Shown here: one piece after another, positions 21,630 to 34,200 of the stretch
Numbering within the stretch: position 1 is the stretch's first letter
How the letters are laid out: each line of letters opens with the position of its first letter
Assembly (NCBI RefSeq): GCF_000002985.6
Contig: NC_003282.8
Span: forward strand, 11,408,001 to 11,472,000
Length of the DNA: 64,000 nucleotides
Origin: Caenorhabditis elegans
Lineage: Eukaryota > Nematoda > Chromadorea > Rhabditida > Rhabditidae
Direction: 5' to 3'
Notes under the pieces: generated by a model
The model's database searches: none
Told to the model about the DNA's origin: nothing
What the model saw: only the letters and a program-made list of their open reading frames with translations
Made by a program: the position numbers and the translations under genes

Positions 21630-21964
21630 CAGGGGCGGGCATTGATTTATTGAATTTCTTGATTTTTTGACATTATGTCAATAGTTCTTGTTTCTTGATT
21701 TCTTGATTAATTGTGTCAAGAAATCAAGAAAATTTTTTACTCGAAATTTAGCACAAAAAAGTGGGTTTTCAGTTTTTCTGAAAAAAAGTTTTTTTATCAG
21801 TTTCAGAAACTTAGTTAAAACTAAGATCTTCTTGAGAAATTCAACTCTTTCCTTTCATTTTGTTCAAAAATATTAACTGGAGACATTTGATTTTTCTTGA
21901 TTTCTTGACTTTTTGAAATGGCTTTTCTTGATTTCTTGACTTTGAAAAAGTTTGCCCACCCTTG
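21630..21964. mobile_element. Non-autonomous hAT-type MITE
   Basis: A 335-bp element. The left end reads CAGGGGCGGGCA and the reverse complement of the right end CAAGGGTGGGCA, the CAGGG-type terminal repeat of hAT transposons. The flanking 8-mers, ATTACGAA (21622-21629) and GTTACGAA (21965-21972), match at 7 of 8 positions, as expected for the 8-bp hAT duplication. The interior is rich in repeats of TTTCTTGATT and codes for no transposase. Confidence 0.75.
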
Positions 21965-22276
21965 GTTACGAACAGTTAACAGATAAACTGCGTACACGAA
22001 ACATCATAGGTGTGAAGCAGGCGCCTGTAGGCATGCCTACCTACCAGACTTACCTGATTTGTGACCATACTTTTTGCATCTCCCAAAATTTGAAATTTCT
22101 CACATCAGGTCAAATACAAACCTTCAGTTTTAGAATTTTCGTTACTTTTATAATGTTTTGAACAAAATTTAAAACTTCCTCCAACTCTCGTTGTTTTTCT
22201 TTAAAATCTATCTGAAAATATCAAGTCACCTTTTTTCAGACCAAAATCATATCTTCATCCTTATCGCCGCTTCAGT

Positions 22277-25200
22277 ATGCAGCCTACTTCCACTTACCGC
22301 ACATCATTATCACCACAACGATCTCCACGTCTCAAAAGATTATCCGAACAGTTATCACAAATCAGAATATCATTAGATCCACCGAGTCCACCATTTCTAT
22401 CACCTAGTCCATTGGGTGACTATCGGGTAAATGATGAACCACGAATGCATTATCTTCAAGTACCCGGAGGACAAGCCGATGACAACTCTCCAGAGTTTCG
22501 AGGAGGCGGAGCTTTCCTTTTTGGAAATAACTTGCCATCTCGATTTCTTTCTTCGCCTCCGCCTGATCGAAGAACAAGTTTTGCGTCGACAATGTCAGAC
22601 ACGAATAGCTCAATAACTATTCCAATGTCATCGAGTTATCAGAATTTATTATCGCCGATGTGGAGCACTATGAAGTATTCCAGTGATGACAATGAAACAC
22701 CACCAAATGAACCAAGTCCTAGAAGATCAAAAAGTGCATTGGTAAGCTTTTACTAAATTTGTGTCACATGACTGTGTTCTCCGGACTTTGTTGCACAAGT
22801 TTCATTTTAATCATTATTCCAAAAAAGGCTCTGAATACCGTAATGTCCCAATTAGAATTGCTTCCAATTGAGAAGTAGTAACAGAAACATATGGTATGTT
22901 TTATTATTAGATCCAAACACTTGTTCCTTCTGATTTTATTTTAAAAAAGTTGTATTTTGGAATAATGTCAGCTAAAAACTGTGATATCACAGTTATTTGT
23001 GAACATGCAATTATTTCAAACAAAGACTGGCGCAAATACGGGAAAGTGATGTCACTGTGAACCGATGCAGCTGATAATTAAAATTGCTGTATTTTTTGTA
23101 TTAATATTGCAGACTCTAATAGTCTTGCACTGCTTTTGTTGAACCATAAACGTTTTGTGGAAACTTTTGCGAATTTGCCATTTTCTGGGTAGGGCTTGAA
23201 AACCGTTCAATTATTTGATGAAATGTTAGACAATATGTGTTTAAGAACCAATTGAAAATTAGTATTTTATGCAAAACTAATAGAGGAATTACGGTATACT
23301 AGTAGCTATCAGATAACTATAGCTATTATAGTCTAGACAACGAACCTTGATCAGCGGTTTTACCCGGTCGAGGCGTGACGGAGGCGCCACCAATCCGCCT
23401 CTTCCCTCGACCTAATAACGACTTTCGCCCGGAAAGGCGTAATCCAGGCGAGAACCTTATGCCTAATCGTGACACCTTTATGAAAAGGTCTACAATATCC
23501 TAAGGTTCCCCTTTTTTGTTCCATGCTATAAAAGTGTCTGCTAGGGAAAAGTGTTCAGCTATGACACATTCCATTTAATAATATTCACCAAAAGTGTTTG
23601 ACAAATGCAATAACTGTAATTCAATTCCTAGACGTCTCGACGAGATCCCGACAACTCGGGGTCGGACAACAACATTGAAATGTCCAATTGTGAAAAATGG
23701 AGACATTTCAGTTGTCCTCTCTCCATGTCTCTCTGTCTTCCACATTATCAGGCATATTAGTGTCAAATTAAGTAAATTAGTAGTGAATAAAAGAAAGAGA
23801 TATGGAAACTAAAGGGAAAAAGGGAGGAATACTAAAAAGGGGAAGAGTGTAATATATTAGGGACAAGAAAAACCGCACCGCCCCGTCTTCATTTTCCTTC
23901 GTTCTTTCTGTCCCGAAAAAGAGAAGAAGGAGGAGGAGAAGGAGAAGGAGAAGGAGAAGAAGAAAGAACAATTGTACAGTTCTTTCTTTCAATGTTCAAA
24001 GGCCTCGAAATGATTGTACACTTTCTATAGTAACTCGATGATTTCACTCTGATCCTCCTTTTTTTCCAAAAGGAGCTTCAAAATGCAGTACTTCAAGCCT
24101 AGGAAGGTGAGAGCTTTTCTATAACTTTTCTCACTACAAAAATTTTGTACCCCTAAGTTTTCAAAAAAATTCCATAAATGAAGACGGAAAATATCAGCTC
24201 TTAATAACCGTGATTTTCCAACTCTGACTGATCCCCCAATTTGAATTTCCTCCAAAACAAGAACTGCAAAACCAATCAGCGTTTTGCTCCGCCCACTTTT
24301 GAATCAATCTTAATGGTTCAACAGTAGGCTTGGCTTCCGATTTTAAAAGAACTTTCGAAAAAGCAAAAAAAGAGCTGAAAAATCTAGTTTTTTTAAAGCT
24401 TTGGATTTTGGAATCTTTCACAATATTTTTGGGTTTATTTTGAATTCAGCCCCATTCCATCAATTTTATTATCCTTTAAAGAATTCAAATATTCAATAAA
24501 TTCTTGCCTGCACGCACAAAATTTCACAACACGGCGCTAGTGACATATAGGCACGTAGGCAGGAAGGAAGGTGGTAGGCACGTGCATTCCAATACGTGCC
24601 TGCCTATCATGGAAGGGTTAGATTAGTTTGTAATGAATACCATTTTTTAAGGTGCACTATCTCTAGTTTTATGGCAACCACTATTTACAAAATTTACAAA
24701 ACTTACGTTCTGAAAAAAGTAAGAATTTCAGTTTGAAAAGTAGTCATGTTTTTGGTAATGTGTCAATAAAAAAGTTGAGCAACCGAACAGAATCGTTTTA
24801 TAAAAGTTTGTTTTCGTTCTGCTTTTTTTCCAAAAGGCATAACGAAAAACTAATTACGGGACAGACACCTGCTCCTCTACACAATATCCCTCACATTTTT
24901 GGGTGTAACATTCTGGAAATTGTTAGATATTGTTTAGTCGAACGAACATGCTTAGACAAGTGAGTTGGTTATTATTGTATTATTTTTATTTTCAAATTAT
25001 TTGTTATGAAACATGTTTAAATTATTTTAATAGGAAAGTTCTATCATTTAAAATAAAATTGTTTAATTTTCAGAGCAACCGTTCTTCGTCTGATTGTATC
25101 AATGTACCACCAATCGTCTTCTCTCCAGTCTTGTCGCGGCCGATACGTTCGATGTCTCCAACAATGTCAATGTCACCGACGTTTCGCACTCACCATGTAA

Positions 25201-28200
25201 GTGTTTTCTTTCATATTTGTGACTCATTTGATTGCTCTTTTGAACACTTTATATTTGATCCTGACTTATACATATCAAACCACTTTAAATTGTGTTCATT
25301 ATTGAAAGAGCTCTAGCTATTTAGTTGAATTGATAATTGGCTCAAATTCGTCACTCTTGCAAGAATATCTCATAGTCGTCGCAGTTTTTGTAGCAGTCTC
25401 TCCGCGTTTTTCGATACAAATCTTTTTTATTTTCAGTTTTTTAAGATAATTTTAGTTTCAAGATAAATCAGATTTTTTTCCGAAATCTGAGACATGGAAT
25501 GGATTTAAATAGCTCAAAATGTTATGTTTTTTTGTTAGTCGAAACAAAAATGGCTGATTACAAGTATTTTTTAGATCACGGTGTGAAGATTTGAAAATCT
25601 GATACACAAGACATTTCATTGTTCTCTCTAATAATGTGTTCTGTTTAAAATCTTTTTATCTGAAGAACTACTTGCAAAGTTGTGCAAGTGCTGTCGTAAA
25701 AAGACTAAGATTTGACCATTTCTTCTCGATTTCAAGTATCGAAAAAAGATGGTTATCCTCGGTGCTCGTGTTAAGAGTTGTCAAAAATCGATAATACACA
25801 CTTTTGAGGATTTGCACACACACACATTGAGAAAAGTGATGATATTTTGGGCGAAAAAAGAGGCGAGAAAGAGTTCTCTCAAGTGCCCCGAGGACTTGGC
25901 AATGAAAACAGAAAAGTGCACGAGAAACGCGCCAATGGTTCGCTGGCGCACTTCTCGATTATTGTCTGTGTTTCCCGCATTGAAAACTATCTCTAACTCT
26001 CATTGAGCTACTCTAATTGAGCTTCTCTTTTTATTTTTTAATTCATTAAATCCTTTATTTTCAAGCTTTTTTTAAATATAAAAACTGCGTTTTCTTTCAT
26101 TTTTTAAAACTTCCAACGTTTGATTCTAATTTATCAGCTGCTTTTTGATGATTAGTTGAATTTAATTGAGATTTCTGTTCCCGAGTAAGCTTAATTATAG
26201 AATCATTCATTTTTAATTCAACAGTGTCGAATCTAAAAGTCTTTCAATTGAGTAAAAGGGAAATCAATAAAAACGAAAAGCTTCCGTTGTGAATTGAAGC
26301 AGAAAATGCGGAAAAATCGCGGTCTGAACGGCGAAACTTCACATGCAATTATTGGTTTTCGCTTTCATAATATTTAGAATGATTGAATCTATTTCCCCAC
26401 GGACTTTGCAAATTCTCACACATTTTCTACTTTTTGTAAAACCTTTTAGAAATAATACTCCAAGAAATTCACAAAATTTATCACATCGCCGCTGTAAGTC
26501 TCAAAAACAAATGCCAATTCCGTGGAGATGGAAGGAAATTCGATATTTTTTGCTTGCTGGCCCCCCATAGACGCAACGAATTTGTCATTCAAAAGTCGAT
26601 TATCTCGTCTCTTTCTTCTCGTAAATTTAGTTTATTTTCCTCCAAAAAGCTAGGCTTCTGGTCTTTCGGCCAAAATTTTGATATATTTCATCGAAACAAT
26701 ACAATTGCACTCTTTTTCGACGACATTCATAGCTGATTAGCCTCTTTGGTTGACTCAATTCTCCTCACTTTCACCCACTTTCTTATCTCTCTCGACATTG
26801 ACATTTTATGACCCGGAACGCAATACCAGTCATTTTTTCGGGTTGTCGTTCTCTTGAAGTTGAAGAGTTGTTCAACTTCCTGTTTTCCTGAAATCTATTT
26901 GATTGCCTTGTAAAATAACTCGATTCCACTTTTTTTTACTTGATAAATAGAATTCGCAAAACTCGCTGTTTATATTGAGGTTAAATTTTATACGGTTGCA
27001 AACTTTAAATTTAAGTTTTCAAAAAATTTATATTCCCTTGAATGATTCATTTCCAAAAAAATCCTTCTTGATCTCATTTCCCTATAGCACGTTTTCAGCA
27101 CTGCATAAACCGGGGGTTGACAATTTCCCACGTGTACTTCCGTTTCTTTTCCGGTTTGTGATGCCTCCTAACTTTTTTTTCTGATTTTTTGATGCTTTGC
27201 ATTATCCCCGGAAAAGAGTTTTGTTGATCTCCGATTTTTTTTTAATTAAGAACTATAATGTACTAGTACTCTTTGTCTCACTGAATGCCACTATATTTAT
27301 AAAAACACTATTTTCAAAAAAAATAGGTGCTCATAATAACACACCTCTGTTAATAATATGCCTTGTTTATTCTTGTTCCCAATCGCTATAATCATGTTTT
27401 CAGCTTTAAAATGTTAATAATTTTTGGAATGTTTTTGTGATCAAGATAATTGCTCCAGGTTTAGGATTTAACTGGATTCTATGTTTCAAATATGGATATC
27501 CGTTAAGAATGTTTTTTGTTTCTTTGAAACTGTTAGCTGCTCATGCCGAAAAGAAAACATTGCTAAACCGGAAAACTTTTGTTACTCTTTTCCTCACACG
27601 CACACGCAAACTGATTGGTCCCCCAAGGAAATGTCTTCGTCGTCGTTGTCGCCGTTGTCCTAATTAAAAATGCGTAGACACCCTCATCACATTTGTGTGT
27701 GCTTCGGGAGCTCCCTCATTTCGCGCCCAACATCCACATTATTCCATTATTGATCTCAAATTTGAGAAATGTTGATGATGATGGTGCTGTTGGGTAGTCG
27801 ACAGGCCATGTTTGGACGGAATAACGGAAATTAATCCTGTACTCATCTTTTTTCACAGCTGATGTGAGAAGTGTTTTGTCTCTGAAAATGGATTTAAATA
27901 ACCAAATCATATGAGTATATAGGATTATGAATCGTTGTATAGGAAAGGATAATCTGCTAACACAAGAAAACTGCTCGAGTATAGTACGTCAACCAATAAT
28001 TGGATTATTTTTTATTATTATTTCCATCCTATTTTCACAATTTACATTCCCTTCTAACCAACTATTTTTAAACTTTCTTCTCTGTTTTCTCCAAATAAGC
28101 ATGTCATGGCAAAAGAGCAAAATAAGAGGGGAAAAAAGAGAAAAAAGAAATGTCAGTTGCATTAAAAGAACTTTGGCCAGTTAGTAAGCAAGAGATAGAT

Positions 28201-31200
28201 GCAAATCTTGACTTTCTGTCCGTCCTTTTTTCTCGACTCTAGAATTCAGAGTCATTCGAAAATTTTCTCACTGAAACTCCTCGTTTTTTCCATGGAATTC
28301 TAGACTGAAAGCCATAAAACCAGTTTCTCCAAACAAAGCTCTCCATTTTCTTAAAAGCCAAACATCCGTTGAAAACGTTGTTCCGTGTAGCTCTCCTCGT
28401 CGTCACCCGCGTTTTTAATTTATTTCCTGTTATTTTCGTCGTTCCACTCTTATTCAACGAAGACTGGAACATTCGTCTTCTTGCATCATAAATCCTTAGT
28501 TTCACATCAAGCTACTATTAAAACAAAAATTTTTGTTTCAGAATTCCGATTCGGAAAGTGACACTGGTGCTCAAGCTGCAGGAGTCTGTCTTTTCGCCTG
28601 CACTTCCTCAGCATCAGGTCTCGTTTGGAAAGGAAGTGGAAGTCTGATGATACCCCCGAGAAGATCATTTCATAGGCCACAAGGAGGTGGTGGTAATGAT
28701 TCATCAGATAGTAACAGTAATGTTGAAAGATTATTGAAAAGAAATCGACGAAGGACCATGGCTATTCATGGTAGGAATTTATGATTGCTTTTTTTTTAAT
28801 AAAAATTATATTTAAAAAGTTAATTTTTAAACTGGTAATTTCAGTATGACTATTTTACTTTTTCAATCGAAAATCAATTTTAAAAAATATAGGAAACATT
28901 TTTATTGAATCTGAAAATAATACCCTTTTTTGCTGAAAAGTTTAAAAAAAAACCTAAAATAGTGCCGGAAAGTCGCATTTTGCCAAAAGAATTCACTATA
29001 CAAAAACCAGTATCATTTTGAATCACCACTTTCCTATATTTTTTATATTAATTCGAAAAAGTTTAGTTTGAACGATATTTTTGGAAAACTTGACATTTTG
29101 ACCAAAATCGCACTCTTTCTATAATTTCGAGTGTGATGTTATGATTTTTTCGTTGTTTTCGCTCACTTTTTTCGAAAAAAAATTTTGAAATTTGAAAATT
29201 TCTCAATAAAATCATCAAGACGATGAATCATTGATCGAAAAACAGAAAGAACAATCCCACGTGTTCTCCAGATTATTCACTCGTCTTTTGTTCAAAAACC
29301 ATGAAGCGAGAATGCCAAGAAAGATCATCAATTTTTCATAATCTTCCGAACACAGAAAAAAAACTGAAAATTAGAGAATTTTTGAGTAGAAGTCTCTTGT
29401 GTTTTTGCCATCTGTTTTTTCTTTCTAAAAAACGTTAAGGGGAATCCAATTTTAAAATTTGACATTTCCACGAGTTTCCTAGCTTATTAATTTTTATTTT
29501 CAATATTTCAGGCGTCGAAACAGAGCCTGGTCAAACAGCAGCCTCGACAGGTTGGACAAGTGCTTCAATGACAAATCTCTGCCGAGTCCGATCATCACTG
29601 GGTCATTCGGATCCTCAATTGTCAAGTAGCTCAACGAATAGCTTTAATACATCTACATCATCATTGCATCCAGCTACAAAATCATCAACGACTGCTCTTT
29701 CATCTTTTTCTACTTCATCTGCTAATCGATCACCAGCAAATCGTCCATCACTACATTCTTCAACATCACCAGTTACATTGCAAAGATGCAGATCTCCGAT
29801 GCGAGTACCACAAAGGTCTACGTCATCATCACACAATTTTGGAGCTGCTGGAGCTGGACCAAGCAGTTCAGGGAGTTCAGTTCATAGTGGAACGATCACT
29901 TTGAGGTAATGTTGTTCTCTTTGAAATTTTTTCAAGAGAGATTAGCCATGAACTCATTGAATTTTTTATCCACTGGATTTAAAGATTTGAATCTTATTTA
30001 ATTTTTTTTTTCTGAAAAACTATATCCCTATTTGCCGATTTTTGCTCCAAAAATACAGTTAGATATAAACGGACTTGTGCCTTGAAAGATTACTGTAATT
30101 AAATTTTCAAAACGTCGTTGTTTTGGAATTTTCATAGTTTTTCTCACGATTAGTTAAAGACTTTTTTAATAAATCTTTTTTTTTCAAACGAAAACCGATA
30201 AAAAATCGATGAAAATTAAAAAGCGGCAAAAGTTTGAAGTTACAGTACTCTTTAAAGACGCACGCCCGTTTGTAGTTATTGTCAAATTTGTTCACTGAAA
30301 TATAATCTAATTCTGTCAGAAAAATATGTTCTCTTTTAGAATATTTTAGTGTAACTGAATAAAAACAAAACTCGAAAGCGATACTGGGAATTGACTGTCT
30401 ATTGACAGCATGTGTGTTGGAAAATAAAAGTATTTTCATAGGAAGTTAACTGACTAGATGTCAACAAACTTTTCGATATCGACAAACAGGCCTCTCCCTT
30501 GGCGAAGAGTGCGAATTTTCGAATCTTGTGACTTTTTTTTCTGTTTTGTTCTCTTTTTCAAAACAACTCTCACTTTTTGTTTTGTTCAACTAGTCTACAA
30601 GATTGAAAAGAGTTCCGCTGTTGTTTTTTTTTACTTGTAGGATTAATATGACGAATACCCATTTACTTGTTTTCTACGAAAAAAACGCTGTTGATAATTC
30701 TCATAAATGAGATCTCCGACATTTTCTTATTTAAAAAATTTGGCTAATTTTATTCTCAACTGTCTCCCCAATCGTAACTTTTATCTGAAAATATTTTAAA
30801 AAAGAATTAACCGATCGAAAATGTCTTCATTAGACTCAAAAGACCGATTTTAATATAATTTTCCGTGTCACACCTGTTGTCCTGTGGAAATTGATATCCA
30901 TTTTACATTAATTTACCAAATTCAATCAAATAATGTGAGATTAATGACAAAAATGAGCAAAGTAAGAAAAATAATCAATTAAAAATCAATTTGCGACAGC
31001 TGCTACACGGAAAAGTTGAATTAGGCATTTTTTAAATTGTGAACGGCCATAAAAAATTTTCATTATAATTTTAAAAAATCCAAAAAAATCAGTTCCTACT
31101 CCTATAATGTTACATTACAAATAAAACATCTAACAAATTTTCCAAGTGTTTGCAGAACGTATTCTGCCCGTAATGGAAGTTCTCTGATGGCTCCTGTCCA

Positions 31201-34200
31201 AGATACTCGTCGTTGGTCACTTGCTTCACTTCCATCAACAAGTGGATACGGCACACCTGGAACTGGAAGCAATTCGGGCGTTTCAGTGAGTTTTCATTCT
31301 ATTTTTTTTTGTAGTTTCAAGAAAGAATACAATTTTCGAATCAGAAAGCAATAATTTTCTGACTGTCCGCCATTCTTGTCGTATTGAAAGTCGTACATAA
31401 TATAGATTTTATTCAAACGAAATATTTGTAATGAGGCACAATAGCTTGTTCCAAAGACCTTTACTCGCTAAATTTCGATATCGTTCACTACAGAGTCAAT
31501 ATTCATCTTCTGAACAAATTGGTGAAATGTTGGATCAAACACGAATATCTGGACCCGTTCGACAGAATTCATCGAGATTTGATAGCAATGATTCCTATGA
31601 TGATATGGCATCACATCAACAAGCGGCTGCTCAAAATGCATTTTTAAATAGACCAAGAAGTCGCAGTTTGACGTATGTTACAGGAAAATAATTTTTAATA
31701 TTTAAAACAATCACATTTTCAGAAGTCCAATGAAATTCCTCAACGAGTATAATATCGAAATGGTGAATCGAACGAGTGTCTATAAAGAACGATTTCCACG
31801 TGCAAAATTACAAATGGAAGAACGTCTAAACGCTTTTGTTGCTGAAAATGGTCCACTGAGTGGCGGAATTTCTCAGCAATCTGCACGAGATGACACGGAT
31901 CGTGTTGATGACTTGTCTGCAAGACAATCAGGAAGTAGCAGTGGATTGAAAGCAAAAGATAGTGTTGAAGAGGCTGTTATGAGGAGTCGACGGTCTACGG
32001 TATGTTGAGAAATTAATAAAACTTGAGATAAGAGTAAATTCTGGTATTACGCACGAAAATTTCCGATTTATGAGATTTATGGCACAAAAATACGGTACCC
32101 GGTCTCGACACGACCGCATAAAATAAAATTCAAACAATGTTCGTTGTTTCAAATTTTTTCTCGATTTTCCTTGAAATTTTTTTAAATACTTTTTAACTGA
32201 TAACTAAATCTGAAAAAAAATAATTCACCGAATGTGTAGATAATTAAACCAAAAGAAAAATTAAAGAAATTGCTAATTAGCGAGTCGTGGAAATTTAAGG
32301 AGTACTGTAGTTTCCACTCCTCGCTTTTAGCAATTTTCTTCAATTTTTTTTTATTATTTTCATTTTTGGTATTATTTCCCTTTTCAACGTTAGTAATCAG
32401 AGAAAAGCAATAATTCAAAATTAAAAAAATGAAAAAAAATTGGTACAACGAACTACAGTAATCCATAAAACGCCCTTTGTAATTTAATATTATGAGGTCG
32501 TGTCGAGACCAGGTACCGTATTTTTGCCTCAAAATTGCTAATTTTCGCGTTTGAATATATCTTTTTCACCAAAATTGTCTGCCTCGTTCCGTTTTATTTG
32601 TGTTTGTTGTTGGTTCGCATAGAATATGTAACAAAATTTTAGAGAAAAACGGAAAGTCTTACTAATTCAATTTTCGCTTTTTCCCGTCAGTTGGAACTTT
32701 TTGTTCTTCCTTAAAAGTTAGTTAAAGAATTTTTTTTTGCATTTTTCGCTACACATTTATCACTCGACGCACAACTTTCGCATTTTATTTTTTTCCCAAA
32801 AAAACGTATAATTTTTCAAGGTACTTCCAAATGAAAAACGACCTCACTCGTTTTCTTCTATCGTTCGAAAGAACCCTTTTTGATTGATTAGCTTTCTGAG
32901 GAATTGGCGGCTGCTTTTTGGCGAAAAAAGTATAGGAATGAAACACTTTTTCTTATTTTGCGGGTTCTCAAGATTCAATTTTTCGAATTTTTTTTTGGTT
33001 TTTGATTTGTACTGTCAGTTGAAAAATTGGACAGGTGGAAAGGCAGAACACACGGCTCCCATCTGTTTGCTTTGTTCGTTTTTCAAAAATTTTCAAGGAA
33101 CTTATTGTTATTTTTGTGTGTGTCAACACAGCTGAAATCATGTCTTGTGACCCAATTGTTTATCTTTTTTTGCAGAAAATATGTCTTTCAAGTTCCAATA
33201 ATTCATTTTCCAGGTTCTTGAAGCTGAATCATATGCTGACAGAAGTCTTCTTCGTTTGATTGGTGACGGAGCAACTCGATTCCTGCATCATCAGATTGTT
33301 GAGATTGCTTTGGATTGTTTGGGAAAATCAAAAGACGATCTTATTACATGTTCATATTTTTGTGAGATGAGTCAACGACTTGAAGAGACTTTGAATGAGG
33401 TATGCGCATTTTCAAGAAAAATTATTAAGTGGTAGGCAGGGTTGGGACTTTTTTGGTATTTTGGCACCAAAAACACAAAAAAAATGTTTGCTGTGTCGAG
33501 TTTCGACTCGAGACTATTCTGTAAAAAAATTCATAAAAACACTTTAAAAAAATTTTTCAAAATAGAGTTCTCCAGAAACCTTGCAGATTGTTTGCCTATC
33601 ACTAAATACCATTTCAAAAAATCAAAGTTTCATTTTTTAACCTTTTCCCGACTAGAAATCAACATTCTTGCAAAACAGTTTGTTTTTGTTTTTTGGATCG
33701 AAAAAACCAAAAAATTCATTTTTGCCAAAAAAACCAAAAAAACAACAGTCTCAAATGCATCTAAATTTTTTGTAGTGACATGTTTTATGAAAAAGCTCAG
33801 AAATAAGTATAACTTAGGAAAAAACATTTATTTTTACAATGTAATTTTGTTTCCAGGCTCAAATGAAGACCTCCCCTGAATCTCTGGAATACCTATCAAA
33901 ACTTGTAAAGAAACTTTTAATGATAGTATCCCGACCCGCAAGGCTACTTGAGTGCCTCGAATTCGACCCCGACGAGTTTTATCATCTCCTGGAAGAAGCT
34001 GAAGGAGTTGTGAGAGAACAACTTGGTAGTGGAACTGCTAGAGTTCCAGATTTACCACAGTATATTATAGGTTAGAATTCATCTTTAAAAGATTTATCAA
34101 AAAATATTATGTTTCAGGAAAACTTGGTCTCGACCGTGATCCTCTTATAGATTCAACAGAGCATGTAGATAGTTCAGAAAATACTCACGCAACGACTTCC

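Noticed and set aside
33442-33879. 145-codon ORF in a kin-4 intron
   Set aside because: It is Phe/Lys-rich from AT-rich DNA, overlaps a real exon in another frame, and has no domain.
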